From: Caldilineaceae bacterium
Lineage (GTDB): Bacteria > Chloroflexota > Anaerolineae > Caldilineales > Caldilineaceae
DNA length: 47,600 nucleotides
NCBI GenBank assembly: GCA_022842065.1
Contig: JALHQH010000047.1
Location: 48,351-95,950 of the forward strand
Direction: 5' to 3'
Both the position numbers and the translations under genes were made by a program. Shown here one piece after another: positions 8,401 through 17,165 of this stretch. How positions within the stretch are numbered: the first letter of the stretch is position 1; the number at the start of each line of letters is the position of its first letter. The notes under the pieces are model-generated. The model ran no database searches. It was not told where the DNA came from and was given only the letters and a program-made list of their open reading frames with translations.

Positions 8401-9375
8401 CTACCCACAATTAAAGATTACCTTTGAACCATCAGCTTCCAGCCGGAAAGGTAGTTCTTGTAAGGGGGCAAGCGCGTGGCGCACCTCATCCTGGCGTTCG
8501 GGGCGACAGTAGAGCAGTAGAAAACCACCACCCCCGGCCCCAGTAATTTTGCCGCCAATCGCGCCGGCCGTCGTCGCCGCCGTATAGATATCGTCAATCA
8601 CACGATTGCTGACGCGGCTTGCCATCTGCTTTTTGAGTTGCCAACTTTTATCAAGCAACCGCCCAAAGCTGTCAAACTCGTGGGCTTCCAAGGCAGCCCG
8701 AGCCTGGATCGCCAGCCCTTTCATTTCGCGCAGCACATCCAAACGCTGATCTATTTGCTCCATCTGTTCGCCCAAGACACTTTCCGCTTTACGGGCAATG
8801 TTGGTGTAAAAGAGCAAGAGATTTTGATTCAGCTTGCGGATCTGCGTTTCATTGAGCCCAAGGCCTGTGGTCGTCACCACATCGTTGCGACCGAAGTGGA
8901 GAAAACGCTGCCCCCCATAAGCGGCAATATATTGATCCTGGATGCCGATGGGCTTGCCTAGGACATCAATCTCAATCTCACAGGCTTCACGCGCAAGCTG
9001 CTCATGGCTTACTGGTTGGTTCAAATAGGTATGCATGGCATTGAGCAGCCCGACCGTCACCGTACTGGAGGAGCCTAATCCAGACCCTTCTGACGGAATG
9101 TCCGCCATTGTGGAGATCTCGATCCCTTGCGTAATGCCGGTTTTGCGTAGACACTCGCGTACTAACTCGTGATGTAACTCGTCGATATGGTTGACTAGTT
9201 CAGTTTGGGTGTAGCCGACCCGAATTTTGCTGTCGAAACGCTCTTTGATGATGACGTAGATAAACTTATCGATAGCTGACGAGAGCACCCAGCCCTCTTC
9301 CTGGCGAAAAAAGGGGCGGAAGTCGGTACCGCCCCCAAGAAAACTAATGCGCAAAGGCGTTTTGGTAATAATCAT
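8401..9375 (-). CDS. hddA: D-glycero-D-manno-heptose 7-phosphate kinase (GHMP family)
   Basis: 324 residues. N-terminal [13 protein letters not shown] matches the HddA/GHMP start, the ATP loop is [11 protein letters not shown] (94-104), and the C-terminal glycine-rich motif is [17 protein letters not shown]. It makes heptose-1,7-bisphosphate, with the alpha anomer expected for the GDP pathway rather than the ADP (HldE) pathway. It is translated 14 nt after hddC. A fucokinase-like relative is possible, but the four heptose genes together argue for HddA. Confidence 0.9.
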   Translation of the reverse strand: MIITKTPLRISFLGGGTDFRPFFRQEEGWVLSSAIDKFIYVIIKERFDSKIRVGYTQTELVNHIDELHHELVRECLRKTGITQGIEISTMADIPSEGSGLGSSSTVTVGLLNAMHTYLNQPVSHEQLAREACEIEIDVLGKPIGIQDQYIAAYGGQRFLHFGRNDVVTTTGLGLNETQIRKLNQNLLLFYTNIARKAESVLGEQMEQIDQRLDVLREMKGLAIQARAALEAHEFDSFGRLLDKSWQLKKQMASRVSNRVIDDIYTAATTAGAIGGKITGAGGGGFLLLYCRPERQDEVRHALAPLQELPFRLEADGSKVIFNCG

Positions 9376-9389
9376 CTTTTACCCTGATT

Positions 9390-10160
9390 TCAGTTGGTGG
9401 GAATACGGGCGGTGGGAACACGGACCCCGGGAATGACGGACGGCAATAATTGCTGGGCCCGTTGATACGCGCTGGGGGTGCCGATATCGATTAGATATTC
9501 ATCCAGCGCAATCACTTCCCCCCGCAGTCTCTTTCCGGCCGCTAATGCCGCCGGAAAGAGATCACGGCCAAAATCGAAACTCGTCTCCTTAGGGGTAAAA
9601 CACAATACTTCAGGCTCACAGACCATGACGCCAGCATTGGCCAGGTCGGTGAAAACCTGGTCAGCTGGTGGTTTTTCCACAAAGCGTCTGATCTGTCCCT
9701 GCTCATCCAGCTCTACCAACCCACATTCGGTTGGATTGGGCACCCGATAAAGGGCCAGGGTTGCCAGTGGCCGTGAACCATCTTCGCCTAGCTGCTGGTG
9801 GTGCGCCTGCAGCAGACGATCTAGCTTTAGATTCGTGTAGACATCGCCATAGGCGACGACAAAGGGCTGGTCTAGAAAGGTTTCCAACCGCTTTGCGGCA
9901 CCGGCTGTGCCCATCAGTACCGGTTCGTACGAGTAGGTAATGGTGACATCCCATGCGGCCCCATCACCAAAGTAATCGGTAATGACATCCGGGCAGTGGT
10001 GCAAGTTCATGGCAATCTCAGTGATGCCATACGCCCGTAGCCAGCTGACGACATGCGCTAACAGGGGCGTCCCATGGAGCGGCAACATCGGCTTGGGGCA
10101 ATTACGGGTTAAATCTTGTAGCCGGGTGCCCTTGCCGGCCGCCAGAATCAGTGCTTTCAT
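9390..10160 (-). CDS. hddC: Sugar-1-phosphate nucleotidyltransferase, probably heptose-1-P guanylyltransferase
   Basis: 256 residues with the nucleotidyltransferase signature LAAGKGTRL...[13 protein letters not shown] at the N-terminus and a sugar-site Asp in [11 protein letters not shown]. It resembles RmlA-type and HddC enzymes. HddC would join GTP and heptose-1-phosphate to give GDP-D-glycero-alpha-D-manno-heptose. The nucleotide cannot be read from the sequence alone; GDP is inferred from HddA and GmhB next door. Start and preceding stop overlap in TAATG, showing translational coupling to the WbaP-like gene. Confidence 0.82.
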   Translation of the reverse strand: MKALILAAGKGTRLQDLTRNCPKPMLPLHGTPLLAHVVSWLRAYGITEIAMNLHHCPDVITDYFGDGAAWDVTITYSYEPVLMGTAGAAKRLETFLDQPFVVAYGDVYTNLKLDRLLQAHHQQLGEDGSRPLATLALYRVPNPTECGLVELDEQGQIRRFVEKPPADQVFTDLANAGVMVCEPEVLCFTPKETSFDFGRDLFPAALAAGKRLRGEVIALDEYLIDIGTPSAYQRAQQLLPSVIPGVRVPTARIPTN

Positions 10161-11716
10161 TAGTACGCGCCCCGGCCCTTAAAGACGGCCGGTAGGGTCT
10201 GGAAGAAGAGAATTTGCAAATCCATCCAGATGCTATAGTTGCGAATGTAGTGCATATCCAACTGCACACGATCATCGTACGAAAGGTCGGAACGGCCTGA
10301 AACCTGCCACAGTCCGGTCAAACCTGGCTTGACGGTCAACAGATTCTGCCACATTTGTCCATACATGGCGGCTTCGGCGGGCGCAATCATGCGTGGCCCG
10401 ACCAGGCTCATCTGCCCGAACAGAATGTTGATGAATTGGGGCAATTCGTCTAGGCTGGTGCGCCGTAGCCAGGCCCCTACCCGCGTAATTCGGGGGTCGA
10501 ACTTGAGTTTATGCGTTGTCCGCAATTCAGCCAGCAATTCAGGGTGTTGGGCCAGTACTTCATCGCCATTGGTCACCATCGTGCGGAACTTAAAGGCATC
10601 AAACTCTTCGCCACCGACACCCAGCACCCGCCGGCGATAAAGCACCGGGCCGGGTGAATCGAGTTTAATGCAAAGGGCCAGCAGCCCAATCAGGGGTAAC
10701 AAAAAGAGTGAACCTAGGCACACAATCGTATAGTCAAGCATATTTTTCAGAAACATCTCGACCGGGTCGAGCCGCATGCGGTTAAGGCTCATCAGCGGCA
10801 CGGCATTGCGGGTCGAGACGCGCATCCCCGTGGTGAAGATCTCGTATAACCCGGAGGAAAGCGATGTATTCACCCCGCTGATGCCGCCCAGTTGCAGCGT
10901 GGTGTGGAGTAGTTGATCACGTGAGAGGGCGGTCGTGGCAATGATAATCTCTTCAACCCGACGCTGCCGCACCAGTTGCGGCATCTCGGCCAAGGTGCCC
11001 AACACCGGTAACCCCAAAATGGCACGTGGCCGGCTTTCCGGTTCTGCATCTTCTTGTTCATCGACAAAACCGAGCACGGCCAGCCCTGAATATTTACTGC
11101 TGCGTAATTGGTTGGCCAGAGAAATCGCTTCGGCATTGGTGCCCACAATAATGGTTGGCGTAATAAACCAGCCGATTTCACGCAGGGCATGGGCAATGCG
11201 CCGTAAGAACCATCGATTGCTACAGACCAAGACCGTGGCCAGTAGCCAGGCCAACATCAGCCAACCACGGGCGATGACAAAGGTTGGGTCAATAAAGCTG
11301 ACCGCCACCACTAACATCATCCCGCTGGTGCAGCCGTTAAGTGCCCGTGAATATTCAGTCGTGCCGGCCAGCAGAAGGTGGAAATCATACAGGCGGAGCA
11401 GGGCAAAAAAGCCAAGCCAGACTGGGATCAAATAAAGGACCAACCGTGTATAATGTTCGACCGGTGGCACTACTTCTTGAAAGACCGGAATATTGCCATA
11501 GAAGCGTAGCCAATAGGCTAGCGCAAAGGCCAGGAGTAGCATCAAGCCATCACTTAGCACGAGCGCACTCTGGTAGGCACGGCGCCAGGTGGCTTGGGTG
11601 ACGGTTGGTAGCCGATGGGTATTACTTGCGTCGCCCACGGCGACATTAACCGCCACATTCCCGGCGACTTCATTAAGCGTGGCCTTGGTTGCCGATGCGT
11701 TGAAATTGGGTATCAT
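10160..11716 (-). CDS. Undecaprenyl-phosphate hexose phosphotransferase (WbaP/EpsE-like), chain initiation
   Basis: 518 residues, the standard polyprenyl glycosylphosphotransferase layout: four or five N-terminal TM segments (about 50-170), a Rossmann-like CoA-binding domain (about 185-300), a re-entrant hydrophobic segment at about 330-350 and the catalytic domain with [25 protein letters not shown] (about 430-450) and [12 protein letters not shown]. It transfers a hexose-1-phosphate from a UDP-sugar to undecaprenyl phosphate at the cytoplasmic face and starts the repeat unit. The start has AGGAAAG upstream. It leads the unit 11716-8401 behind the 46-nt promoter module at 11886-11931. Confidence 0.93.
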   Translation of the reverse strand: MIPNFNASATKATLNEVAGNVAVNVAVGDASNTHRLPTVTQATWRRAYQSALVLSDGLMLLLAFALAYWLRFYGNIPVFQEVVPPVEHYTRLVLYLIPVWLGFFALLRLYDFHLLLAGTTEYSRALNGCTSGMMLVVAVSFIDPTFVIARGWLMLAWLLATVLVCSNRWFLRRIAHALREIGWFITPTIIVGTNAEAISLANQLRSSKYSGLAVLGFVDEQEDAEPESRPRAILGLPVLGTLAEMPQLVRQRRVEEIIIATTALSRDQLLHTTLQLGGISGVNTSLSSGLYEIFTTGMRVSTRNAVPLMSLNRMRLDPVEMFLKNMLDYTIVCLGSLFLLPLIGLLALCIKLDSPGPVLYRRRVLGVGGEEFDAFKFRTMVTNGDEVLAQHPELLAELRTTHKLKFDPRITRVGAWLRRTSLDELPQFINILFGQMSLVGPRMIAPAEAAMYGQMWQNLLTVKPGLTGLWQVSGRSDLSYDDRVQLDMHYIRNYSIWMDLQILFFQTLPAVFKGRGAY

Positions 11717-11885
11717 ACCGATGACTTTCCTACCGTTTCATGCTGCAAGGCCAACGCTTAGGGCACGCTGCCCCATAAACGATTGCCTAAATTTCTATTT
11801 GCTAGAATCTTTTTTGCAAAGAGCACTATCTGCGAGGTGTACTGCCTGCTCCCGCTGCTGCTTTAATACTTTTGCAGATAAGCTA

Positions 11886-11931
11886 AGTTTAACAGTAGAA
11901 CTACCAGGTAGGTGTTACAATTGTCTTACAA
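11886..11931 (-). promoter_or_regulatory. Putative activator-dependent promoter of the WbaP/hdd operon
   Basis: Read on the minus strand: TTGTAA, 5 nt, TTGTAA, 23 nt, TAAACT. The identical layout occurs at 18208-18253 and 39769-39814. There is no good -35 at 17 nt; the hexamer pair would cover about -52 to -36, as for direct-repeat boxes of OmpR/PhoB-type regulators. A leader of about 165 nt follows. Confidence 0.5.
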
Positions 11932-12074
11932 AGGCCCTATGTTTGTCGGAGGCAGACAGGAGTAATTACTGCACAATTACGCCTAGCGCTGGTCTCTGGC
12001 CTGCTTGACAAGCGTACGCTGCTCGTTGCCCAACCAACGATCATCTAACGATCTGGCAACGGTTCGACAAATGT

Positions 12075-12114
12075 AACGAGCGCTTGCGACAACTGTCGCA
12101 AGCGCTCGTTTTTT
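12075..12114 (+). terminator. Plus-strand intrinsic terminator with no plus-strand gene
   Basis: A perfect 16-bp stem (12075-12090 with 12095-12110, loop aact) is followed by TTTTTT on the plus strand only. Both neighbouring genes are on the minus strand, so this terminator would end an unannotated plus-strand or antisense transcript. Confidence 0.75.
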
Positions 12115-12238
12115 GTGGTCGATTACTATACTTGGGTGGCTGTCACGACTTGACCGGCGCAACATCGCGTTCCGTTCGTAACCAGTTGCTCAACTATGCG
12201 TATAGATGGGGCGCGCCGAGCTTAGTACACGACGGCGC

Positions 12239-12334
12239 AAATAAACCAATCGCTCACTTGTGCACGTGTCGAGTACTCTCGTGGCCCAAGCTGGTCACGG
12301 ACCAGCTTGGCACGACTCTACTGTGGGTTTATTT
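12239..12334. repeat. Nested palindromic element
   Basis: Outer arms AAATAAACC (12239-12247) and GGTTTATTT (12326-12334); the inner hairpin is CAAGCTGGTC-acg-GACCAGCTTG with imperfect extension. It has the same two-level architecture as 32157-32244 but different arms. It lies just downstream of the PMT-like gene. Confidence 0.75.
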
Positions 12335-12352
12335 AGGCCGCGCTGGACCTAG

Positions 12353-13624
12353 TTAGATCAACTGTTGTTGCGTCTGCGCGTTCAGCGGCTGGCGTTGGGT
12401 CACACGGCTGTAAATCATCACCAGTGTATAGGCCGCAAAGAGAATAAAAAATGGATCAAGCGGGATCCGATAGCGGATCATCGTCCAGGTGACGGCATAG
12501 ATCCCTGTATGGACCAACCCAAAAAGGTAAATGGGGGCTAACTCCTGAAAGCGCCGCAGATTGACCACTAACCCATATAAGGTAAAGGGTAAGATCAATC
12601 CAAACGAACAGACACGCAGGATGTTGGCGGCCAGGGTCGAATCCGCGGTGGGCCAGAAGAGAAAAAACTCGCGCAGACGGGTTAGGGTAAGCATGACAAA
12701 ATCACCCGGCTGTGCCAACACATTTTGAATGCCCATCCGCAATAGGGTATTGGTAATCAGCACATCATTTTTTAAGGCTAAGACCTCTTCTGGGATGGGA
12801 AAGACAATAAAGGGATGAAAATTACCCAGGTGGCCAGGGTGGTTGCCATTCCAAAAGACATGCCCAAACTGTGCTTCCAGCAGCAGGAATTGGTGCCAGA
12901 GTTGCCAATTACGCAGGGCCAACGGCGCGACCGCTAGCGCGATGATCGCCAATGGCACGGCCAGCATGATCACGCTGGTATGTTTGCGAATGGCAAAGAA
13001 GAGCCAGAAGAGCAGGATGGGAATAAAGAAAATCACCGCCATGCGTAACAACACCGCGATGGCCAGGACGATGCCCAGCAGGACCCACGACCCCACCCCT
13101 GTCATTTCACCCGAGCGCATGCGGATCGCCAGATAGAGGGCGATCAATAGCGCTAGCGTAAACGGGGTTTCGGTGACCAGGGTAACACCGTAAAAGATTA
13201 AATAGGCATAGACTGCACTGATGGCTGTTGCCAACAGGGCAACCTTTTCATTAAAAAGGCGTTTGCCGACGAGATAGACCATCCACACAATGAGGGTGCT
13301 CATCACGGCCATGATCAAGCGTGCGGCCAGCGGGTGATAACCAAAGAGTGCATAGATGCCGGCCAAAAAGAGGCTAATGCTATAGGAATAGTAGGATTGG
13401 GGCGCGTCTGCCTCGATCCACGGATACCACCCCTCGGGGAAGGTCATGCCATGACCCGCGGCAAAACGTTGACCGAGCATACTGTAGGAGATTTCATCGT
13501 GGGCACCGGATAAACCGCTGACATCGTCGCCCAGATAAAGTGCCGCTGCGACGCGCAGCAGCAGCGCAATGGCCAACAGGCCCACGAGCAGCCGCTGGTG
13601 CGGTCTGGATTTTACACTTTGCAT
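12353..13624 (-). CDS. GT-C membrane glycosyltransferase, PMT/ArnT-like (GT39/GT83 type)
   Basis: 423 residues, about 10-11 TM segments. The first loop after TM1 has DDVSGLSGAHDEISYSMLGQ, with the acidic residues (HDE) expected for the catalytic site of PMT_2 enzymes, then GRF-like AAGHGMTFPEGWYPWIEADAPQSYYSY. Such enzymes transfer a sugar from a polyprenyl-phosphate donor on the outer face of the membrane, here probably a side residue. ATG 13624 was chosen because of AGGA 8 nt upstream and because TATAAT at 13645-13650 overlaps the alternative TTG start (13642). It appears to have its own promoter. Confidence 0.82.
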   Translation of the reverse strand: MQSVKSRPHQRLLVGLLAIALLLRVAAALYLGDDVSGLSGAHDEISYSMLGQRFAAGHGMTFPEGWYPWIEADAPQSYYSYSISLFLAGIYALFGYHPLAARLIMAVMSTLIVWMVYLVGKRLFNEKVALLATAISAVYAYLIFYGVTLVTETPFTLALLIALYLAIRMRSGEMTGVGSWVLLGIVLAIAVLLRMAVIFFIPILLFWLFFAIRKHTSVIMLAVPLAIIALAVAPLALRNWQLWHQFLLLEAQFGHVFWNGNHPGHLGNFHPFIVFPIPEEVLALKNDVLITNTLLRMGIQNVLAQPGDFVMLTLTRLREFFLFWPTADSTLAANILRVCSFGLILPFTLYGLVVNLRRFQELAPIYLFGLVHTGIYAVTWTMIRYRIPLDPFFILFAAYTLVMIYSRVTQRQPLNAQTQQQLI

Positions 13625-13644
13625 GGCTATGATCCTAATCAACT

Positions 13645-13650
13645 ATTATA
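13645..13650 (-). promoter_or_regulatory. -10 box TATAAT before the PMT-like gene
   Basis: On the minus strand, TATAAT within AAGTATAATAG lies about 20 nt before ATG 13624 with AGGA between them. It is a good consensus -10, but no clear -35 lies 17 nt upstream. It sits at the edge of the long palindrome. Confidence 0.45.
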
Positions 13651-13660
13651 CTTGGCTCTG

Positions 13661-13829
13661 TTGTAATGTAATATTTTCGTTAGTGTCATTCGTTATTCGC
13701 CACGCTCGCCGGGGATTGCCAAATCCCCGGCCCCATACCCCAGATCGACAGATCTGGGGTGAGCGGGTGACGAATAACCCGTGACACTAACACATTTTCT
13801 ACACGAGCAAAAATGTTACATTACGACAA
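13661..13829. repeat. Long multi-level palindrome with two inner hairpins
   Basis: GTTAGTGTCA 13679-13688 pairs with TGACACTAAC 13782-13791. GTTATTCGCCAC 13692-13703 pairs with 13767-13778 (11 of 12). Two inner hairpins lie side by side: CCGGGGATT/AATCCCCGG (13709-13730) and ACCCCAGATC/GATCTGGGGT (13737-13760). A further outer match links TGTAATGTAA near 13661-13672 to TTACATTACGACAA near 13816-13829. It fills the gap between the methyltransferase and PMT-like genes. Confidence 0.85.
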
Positions 13830-13846
13830 CCGCTAGTAGACGTAAC

Positions 13847-14587
13847 CTATTTTACACGAAGACGCGTTTCAATCAGAAAGACAATCGGCTCTAGGGGGGC
13901 AAGGGGCCATTTCTCGGTATGTAAAATTTCGAAATGATTTGCGTCTAGGGCCGCGCACCATTCAGCCAGTGACAGATCGCGATCAATGGGCTGAAAGGCT
14001 GCTTTGCCAAAAAGCAGCTGCCGCTTGACCACAAGCTGTACCAGCCGGAAAAGCATGCCTAGATCCGGTCGTTGCCGCCAAAACCGATTGCCGGCCCATT
14101 TACGCAACGAGGCGGGCGCCGGCACTGACAGGGCAAATTTCCCTCCGGGGGCCAGGACCCGGCGTACTTCACGCAGGCTCTTGTTAAGATCAAAGACATG
14201 TTCCATTGTATCCGCTGCCACCACTGCGCCAAAATAATTATCGGCAAAGGGTAATGCTTCGGCAATCGCCGTGGCTGGATGCAAGCGCGGGAAACGTTGT
14301 TTGGCGCGCGCAACCCCCACACAGGAAATATCCACGGCATGCCAACTGCGATCCAGGGTGGCATGTTCCCACAGATCGCCATCACCCGTGCCCAGATCCA
14401 GCAGGCGGGCGTTGGGCGCCGCGTGACACATCTTGAGCAGTGTTGCCTTTGTTGCGCCCGAGTATTCGCGATCAAAATGGGTTCCCATTAAGCCGGGCGT
14501 GTTATAGGCTTTATCATAGATTGCTTGCACTTCGGCCATAGAATAATCGCTCTGGGCGTAACGTGCCAATTCTTTGGTTTGTGTCAT
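13847..14587 (-). CDS. SAM-dependent class I methyltransferase
   Basis: 246 residues. Motif I is LLDLGTGDGD (62-71), followed by an acidic VDIS strand end, AEALPFADNYFGAVVAADTMEHV (post-I/motif II) and VLAPGGKFALSVP. This is the Methyltransf_11 layout used for small molecules and sugars. It is the last gene of the unit that begins at 18140, 13 nt after the preceding GT4, so it probably methylates the glycan or a sugar donor. The exact target cannot be read. Confidence 0.85.
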   Translation of the reverse strand: MTQTKELARYAQSDYSMAEVQAIYDKAYNTPGLMGTHFDREYSGATKATLLKMCHAAPNARLLDLGTGDGDLWEHATLDRSWHAVDISCVGVARAKQRFPRLHPATAIAEALPFADNYFGAVVAADTMEHVFDLNKSLREVRRVLAPGGKFALSVPAPASLRKWAGNRFWRQRPDLGMLFRLVQLVVKRQLLFGKAAFQPIDRDLSLAEWCAALDANHFEILHTEKWPLAPLEPIVFLIETRLRVK

Positions 14588-14600
14588 GATTTCCTCTGGG

Positions 14601-15905
14601 TTACTGATTACCGACTGCCTGCCGATAAATGGTTTCGAGCTGCGTCACGATTTGTGGCCAAGCATGTACCCCTTCCACATACGCACGCCCAGCCTGACCG
14701 AGTTGCTGGCGCTGTGCCGGGGCATTGAGTAAATTAATAATGGCGGTGGCAAAGTGTTCTGCCCCATCCGCCACCAGCAGATCGCGCCCGCTTTGTGCTT
14801 GCATGCCGGCTGCGGCCTGGCTGCTGGTAATCACCGGTGCGCCACAGGCCATCGCTTCCAGCACCTTGTTTTGAATCCCTGCCCCGTAAAGCAGTGGTGC
14901 GACGGCAATGGTCGCCTGCTGTAGGTAGGGTTGAATCGCCGGCACCGTCCCCGTCACCTCGACGATCCGTGCTGCGCCGGCGGGTGCTGTGGCGACCGAT
15001 CTCGCTAATGCCCGTAGTGCCTTGGGCGGATCCTTCCCCACAATCTGCACTCTGACCTCGGGATGACGTTGCCAGACCAGGGGCATGATCTCCTGCAAAA
15101 GATGCAATGCCGCCGTGATATTGGCGTGATAGCTCATCTTGCCGGAGAAGACCAGTGTTGCCGGGGCGCGTTGACCTGCATTGAATGGAAAACGATCAAG
15201 ATCAACGCCATTGGCGAGAATGGTTGGCTGTGCAAGCGCAGCTGCGCCCTTGGCGGTTGCGTGTCCTGGCTGTTGATGGCGCTGGGCGAGCGTGCCCAAG
15301 GCCCTTTGATCGGCCTGGGAAGTGACAAGTACGCGGGCAAACTGGTGCGCCAACCACCCTTCGTAGCGCTCGGTTGGTCCCAGCTCTAGCTGGGTCATCA
15401 GGCGGCCACGCCAACTGCGGCTACGCGCCGCCGCTTGTGTAAAGAGGTGACTAATACAGTCCACACTGTCCCAAATGATCGGTGTTGGCCGCGCCTTTGT
15501 ATCGGTATCTGTCCCGGCAACTGCGGCGGCCAGCGCCGCCTTGAGCTGTAGCGCATAGCGTGCCCCGCGCAGATGCTCAACATGGATCACATCAAAGTGG
15601 CGTGCTTGCACTAATTGCGTTAACTGGTGGGCTAGTGCTGGTTGCCAGGCATAGGCAGCCTGTAGCGGCGTGCGCGCCGGTACACTTTGGAGGCAATTCC
15701 ACAGCGTGCGCCAAGTGGCCAATGGCTCGGCAATAATTTCAATGCCCCAGGCTTTGAGTGCCGCCAGTTCACGATACTCGGCCTGATCTTGCCAAAGGGT
15801 GGCGAGGGTAATCTGATGACCCCGTTGGGCCAATGTGTGCAGCAACTCATACGGGCGGACCCGAATGGCGTTGGGCACATAGGGGGTAATAAAGAGAATC
15901 TTCAT
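14601..15905 (-). CDS. GT4-family glycosyltransferase
   Basis: 434 residues, GT-B fold. N-terminal KILFITPYVPNAIRVRPYELLHTL, C-terminal nucleotide-sugar domain with FSGKMSYHANITAALHLL, IVGKDPP, LLYGAGIQNKVLEAMACGAPVI and EAMACG as the donor-binding part. It is related to its upstream neighbour (15924-17156) along the whole length (VGKDPP, PYL, PLL.G.G). ATG 15905 replaces a longer TTG start (15911). The donor and acceptor are unknown; the enzyme would add a sugar to the lipid-linked repeat unit in the cytoplasm. Confidence 0.88.
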   Translation of the reverse strand: MKILFITPYVPNAIRVRPYELLHTLAQRGHQITLATLWQDQAEYRELAALKAWGIEIIAEPLATWRTLWNCLQSVPARTPLQAAYAWQPALAHQLTQLVQARHFDVIHVEHLRGARYALQLKAALAAAVAGTDTDTKARPTPIIWDSVDCISHLFTQAAARSRSWRGRLMTQLELGPTERYEGWLAHQFARVLVTSQADQRALGTLAQRHQQPGHATAKGAAALAQPTILANGVDLDRFPFNAGQRAPATLVFSGKMSYHANITAALHLLQEIMPLVWQRHPEVRVQIVGKDPPKALRALARSVATAPAGAARIVEVTGTVPAIQPYLQQATIAVAPLLYGAGIQNKVLEAMACGAPVITSSQAAAGMQAQSGRDLLVADGAEHFATAIINLLNAPAQRQQLGQAGRAYVEGVHAWPQIVTQLETIYRQAVGNQ

Positions 15906-15923
15906 AAGCAATCGAAAGTCATC

Positions 15924-17156
15924 CTAGGCTTCGCAATAGATCTGATCCCAGTGGCGATAAACGGTCTGCCACGCATAGTGCGTTTCCAACCACGTGCGTC
16001 CGGCCGCGGCCAGCGACGCTGCCTTTTGGGGCGTCTCTAACAACGCCAGGACTGCTTGGGCAAAAGCGGTTGGGCTGTCGGCAATAGAGATATTTTGGCC
16101 GTCGATCGCGGTAATGCCTTCGGCCCCGATCGTTGTGCTGACAATGGGCATGCCCCAGCGCCAGCCGTCGATGATCTTCACGCGCATGCCCCCGCCTGCC
16201 AGTAATGGGACAATGTAGACCGCGGTTTCGGCCAGATAGGGCTCCACCTGTTCCACAAAACCAGTAACGGCCAAATTCGCCGGAGGCAACCCCAATTGCT
16301 GTAAAAGCGAGGGCGGATCTTTCCCAATCACGGTCAAGACGACGTCCGGTGCCTTGGCGAGAATTTGCCCAAAAATCTCACGGGCAAACCAACAGATGCC
16401 CTGCGCATTGGGAGGATAGTGCAAGCCGCCCACAAAGGTAATGCGCCGCGCCGCTGGCTTACGGTTGATCGGGGCTTGCGTTGTTACGTCGCCGCAGATG
16501 GGGATCACGCCGGCAGAAGGCACATTTTGTCCCTGGCGTGCGGCCTCTCGACTGACCGCTTGGTAATCCTCGGCGGTTACCCAAGTCACGGCATCAAACG
16601 CCTGACAGGCGGCCACTTCATAGCGTGCCATCTTGTGTGCTTCCAACTTGAGCAGGCGCCGTTTCAGCCAATGGGCATCGTCACCGGCTAGCCGCTCGGG
16701 AATCATAAAGACAGCATTATGTTGATCCAGCACCAGTTTGGGCCGTTGCCCATGGCTTTGGCTTTGCCACGCCCCGGCTGATTGGGCATAGGGGGCCATC
16801 CAAAGTTGATCGGCGTGAATGGCATCAAAGGGCCCTTCGTCACGAATCACCTGCTGGAGCAAGGTTGCCATCGGCTGAAGCCAATCGCGGGCAATGATAA
16901 AGGGCTCTCCGTTGAGTAGACTACGCAGCAGATGATAGCCATCGCGCACTTTGCTTCTGGGCATGGTCGTCGTATGGAGGTTGGCACAATATTGGCGCAA
17001 GTGCTCGAGCGCCGCGGCCTGATCAGTGGAGCGAACAAATGAGACGAGCGTGAGGCTATGCTGTTGTGCCAGATAGCGCAGCACGTAATATGCGCGCACC
17101 TTAGGCCCCGCATCCAATGGATATGGTAAAACTTGTGTCAAAAAAAGAATCTTCAT
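15924..17156 (-). CDS. GT4-family glycosyltransferase
   Basis: 410 residues with a GT-B fold: KILFLTQVLPYPLDAGPKVRAYYVLRYL at the N-terminus, then ITFVGGLHYPPNAQGICWFA, TVIGKDPPSLLQQLG and PLLAGGGMRVKIIDGWRWGMPIVSTTIGAEGI. The usual EAMA...E donor motif is replaced by DGWRWG, as in the sugar transferases of PEP-CTERM/EpsH-type loci. It lies 9 nt after the GT2 gene and 18 nt before the next GT4. It looks like a divergent tandem paralogue of 14601-15905. Confidence 0.88.
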   Translation of the reverse strand: MKILFLTQVLPYPLDAGPKVRAYYVLRYLAQQHSLTLVSFVRSTDQAAALEHLRQYCANLHTTTMPRSKVRDGYHLLRSLLNGEPFIIARDWLQPMATLLQQVIRDEGPFDAIHADQLWMAPYAQSAGAWQSQSHGQRPKLVLDQHNAVFMIPERLAGDDAHWLKRRLLKLEAHKMARYEVAACQAFDAVTWVTAEDYQAVSREAARQGQNVPSAGVIPICGDVTTQAPINRKPAARRITFVGGLHYPPNAQGICWFAREIFGQILAKAPDVVLTVIGKDPPSLLQQLGLPPANLAVTGFVEQVEPYLAETAVYIVPLLAGGGMRVKIIDGWRWGMPIVSTTIGAEGITAIDGQNISIADSPTAFAQAVLALLETPQKAASLAAAGRTWLETHYAWQTVYRHWDQIYCEA

Positions 17157-17165
17157 AAATCCACT

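Larger units (their letters stand above)
11717..12352. other. 636-bp gene-free region with promoter, terminator and nested palindrome
   Basis: No convincing gene. It holds the promoter module 11886-11931, a small inverted repeat TATCTGC/GCAGATA (11827-11833, 11874-11880), a plus-strand terminator (12075-12114) and a nested palindrome (12239-12334). No known riboswitch core was recognised in the leader of about 165 nt upstream of 11716. Confidence 0.6.

Noticed and set aside
11717..11885. Possible c-di-GMP riboswitch in the leader of the WbaP operon
   Set aside because: I searched the minus strand for the conserved GEMM core and tetraloop-receptor pattern and did not find it.
11589..12008. 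139-codon plus-strand frame
   Set aside because: It overlaps the start of the WbaP gene antisense and then runs into non-coding leader; no domain or ribosome site.
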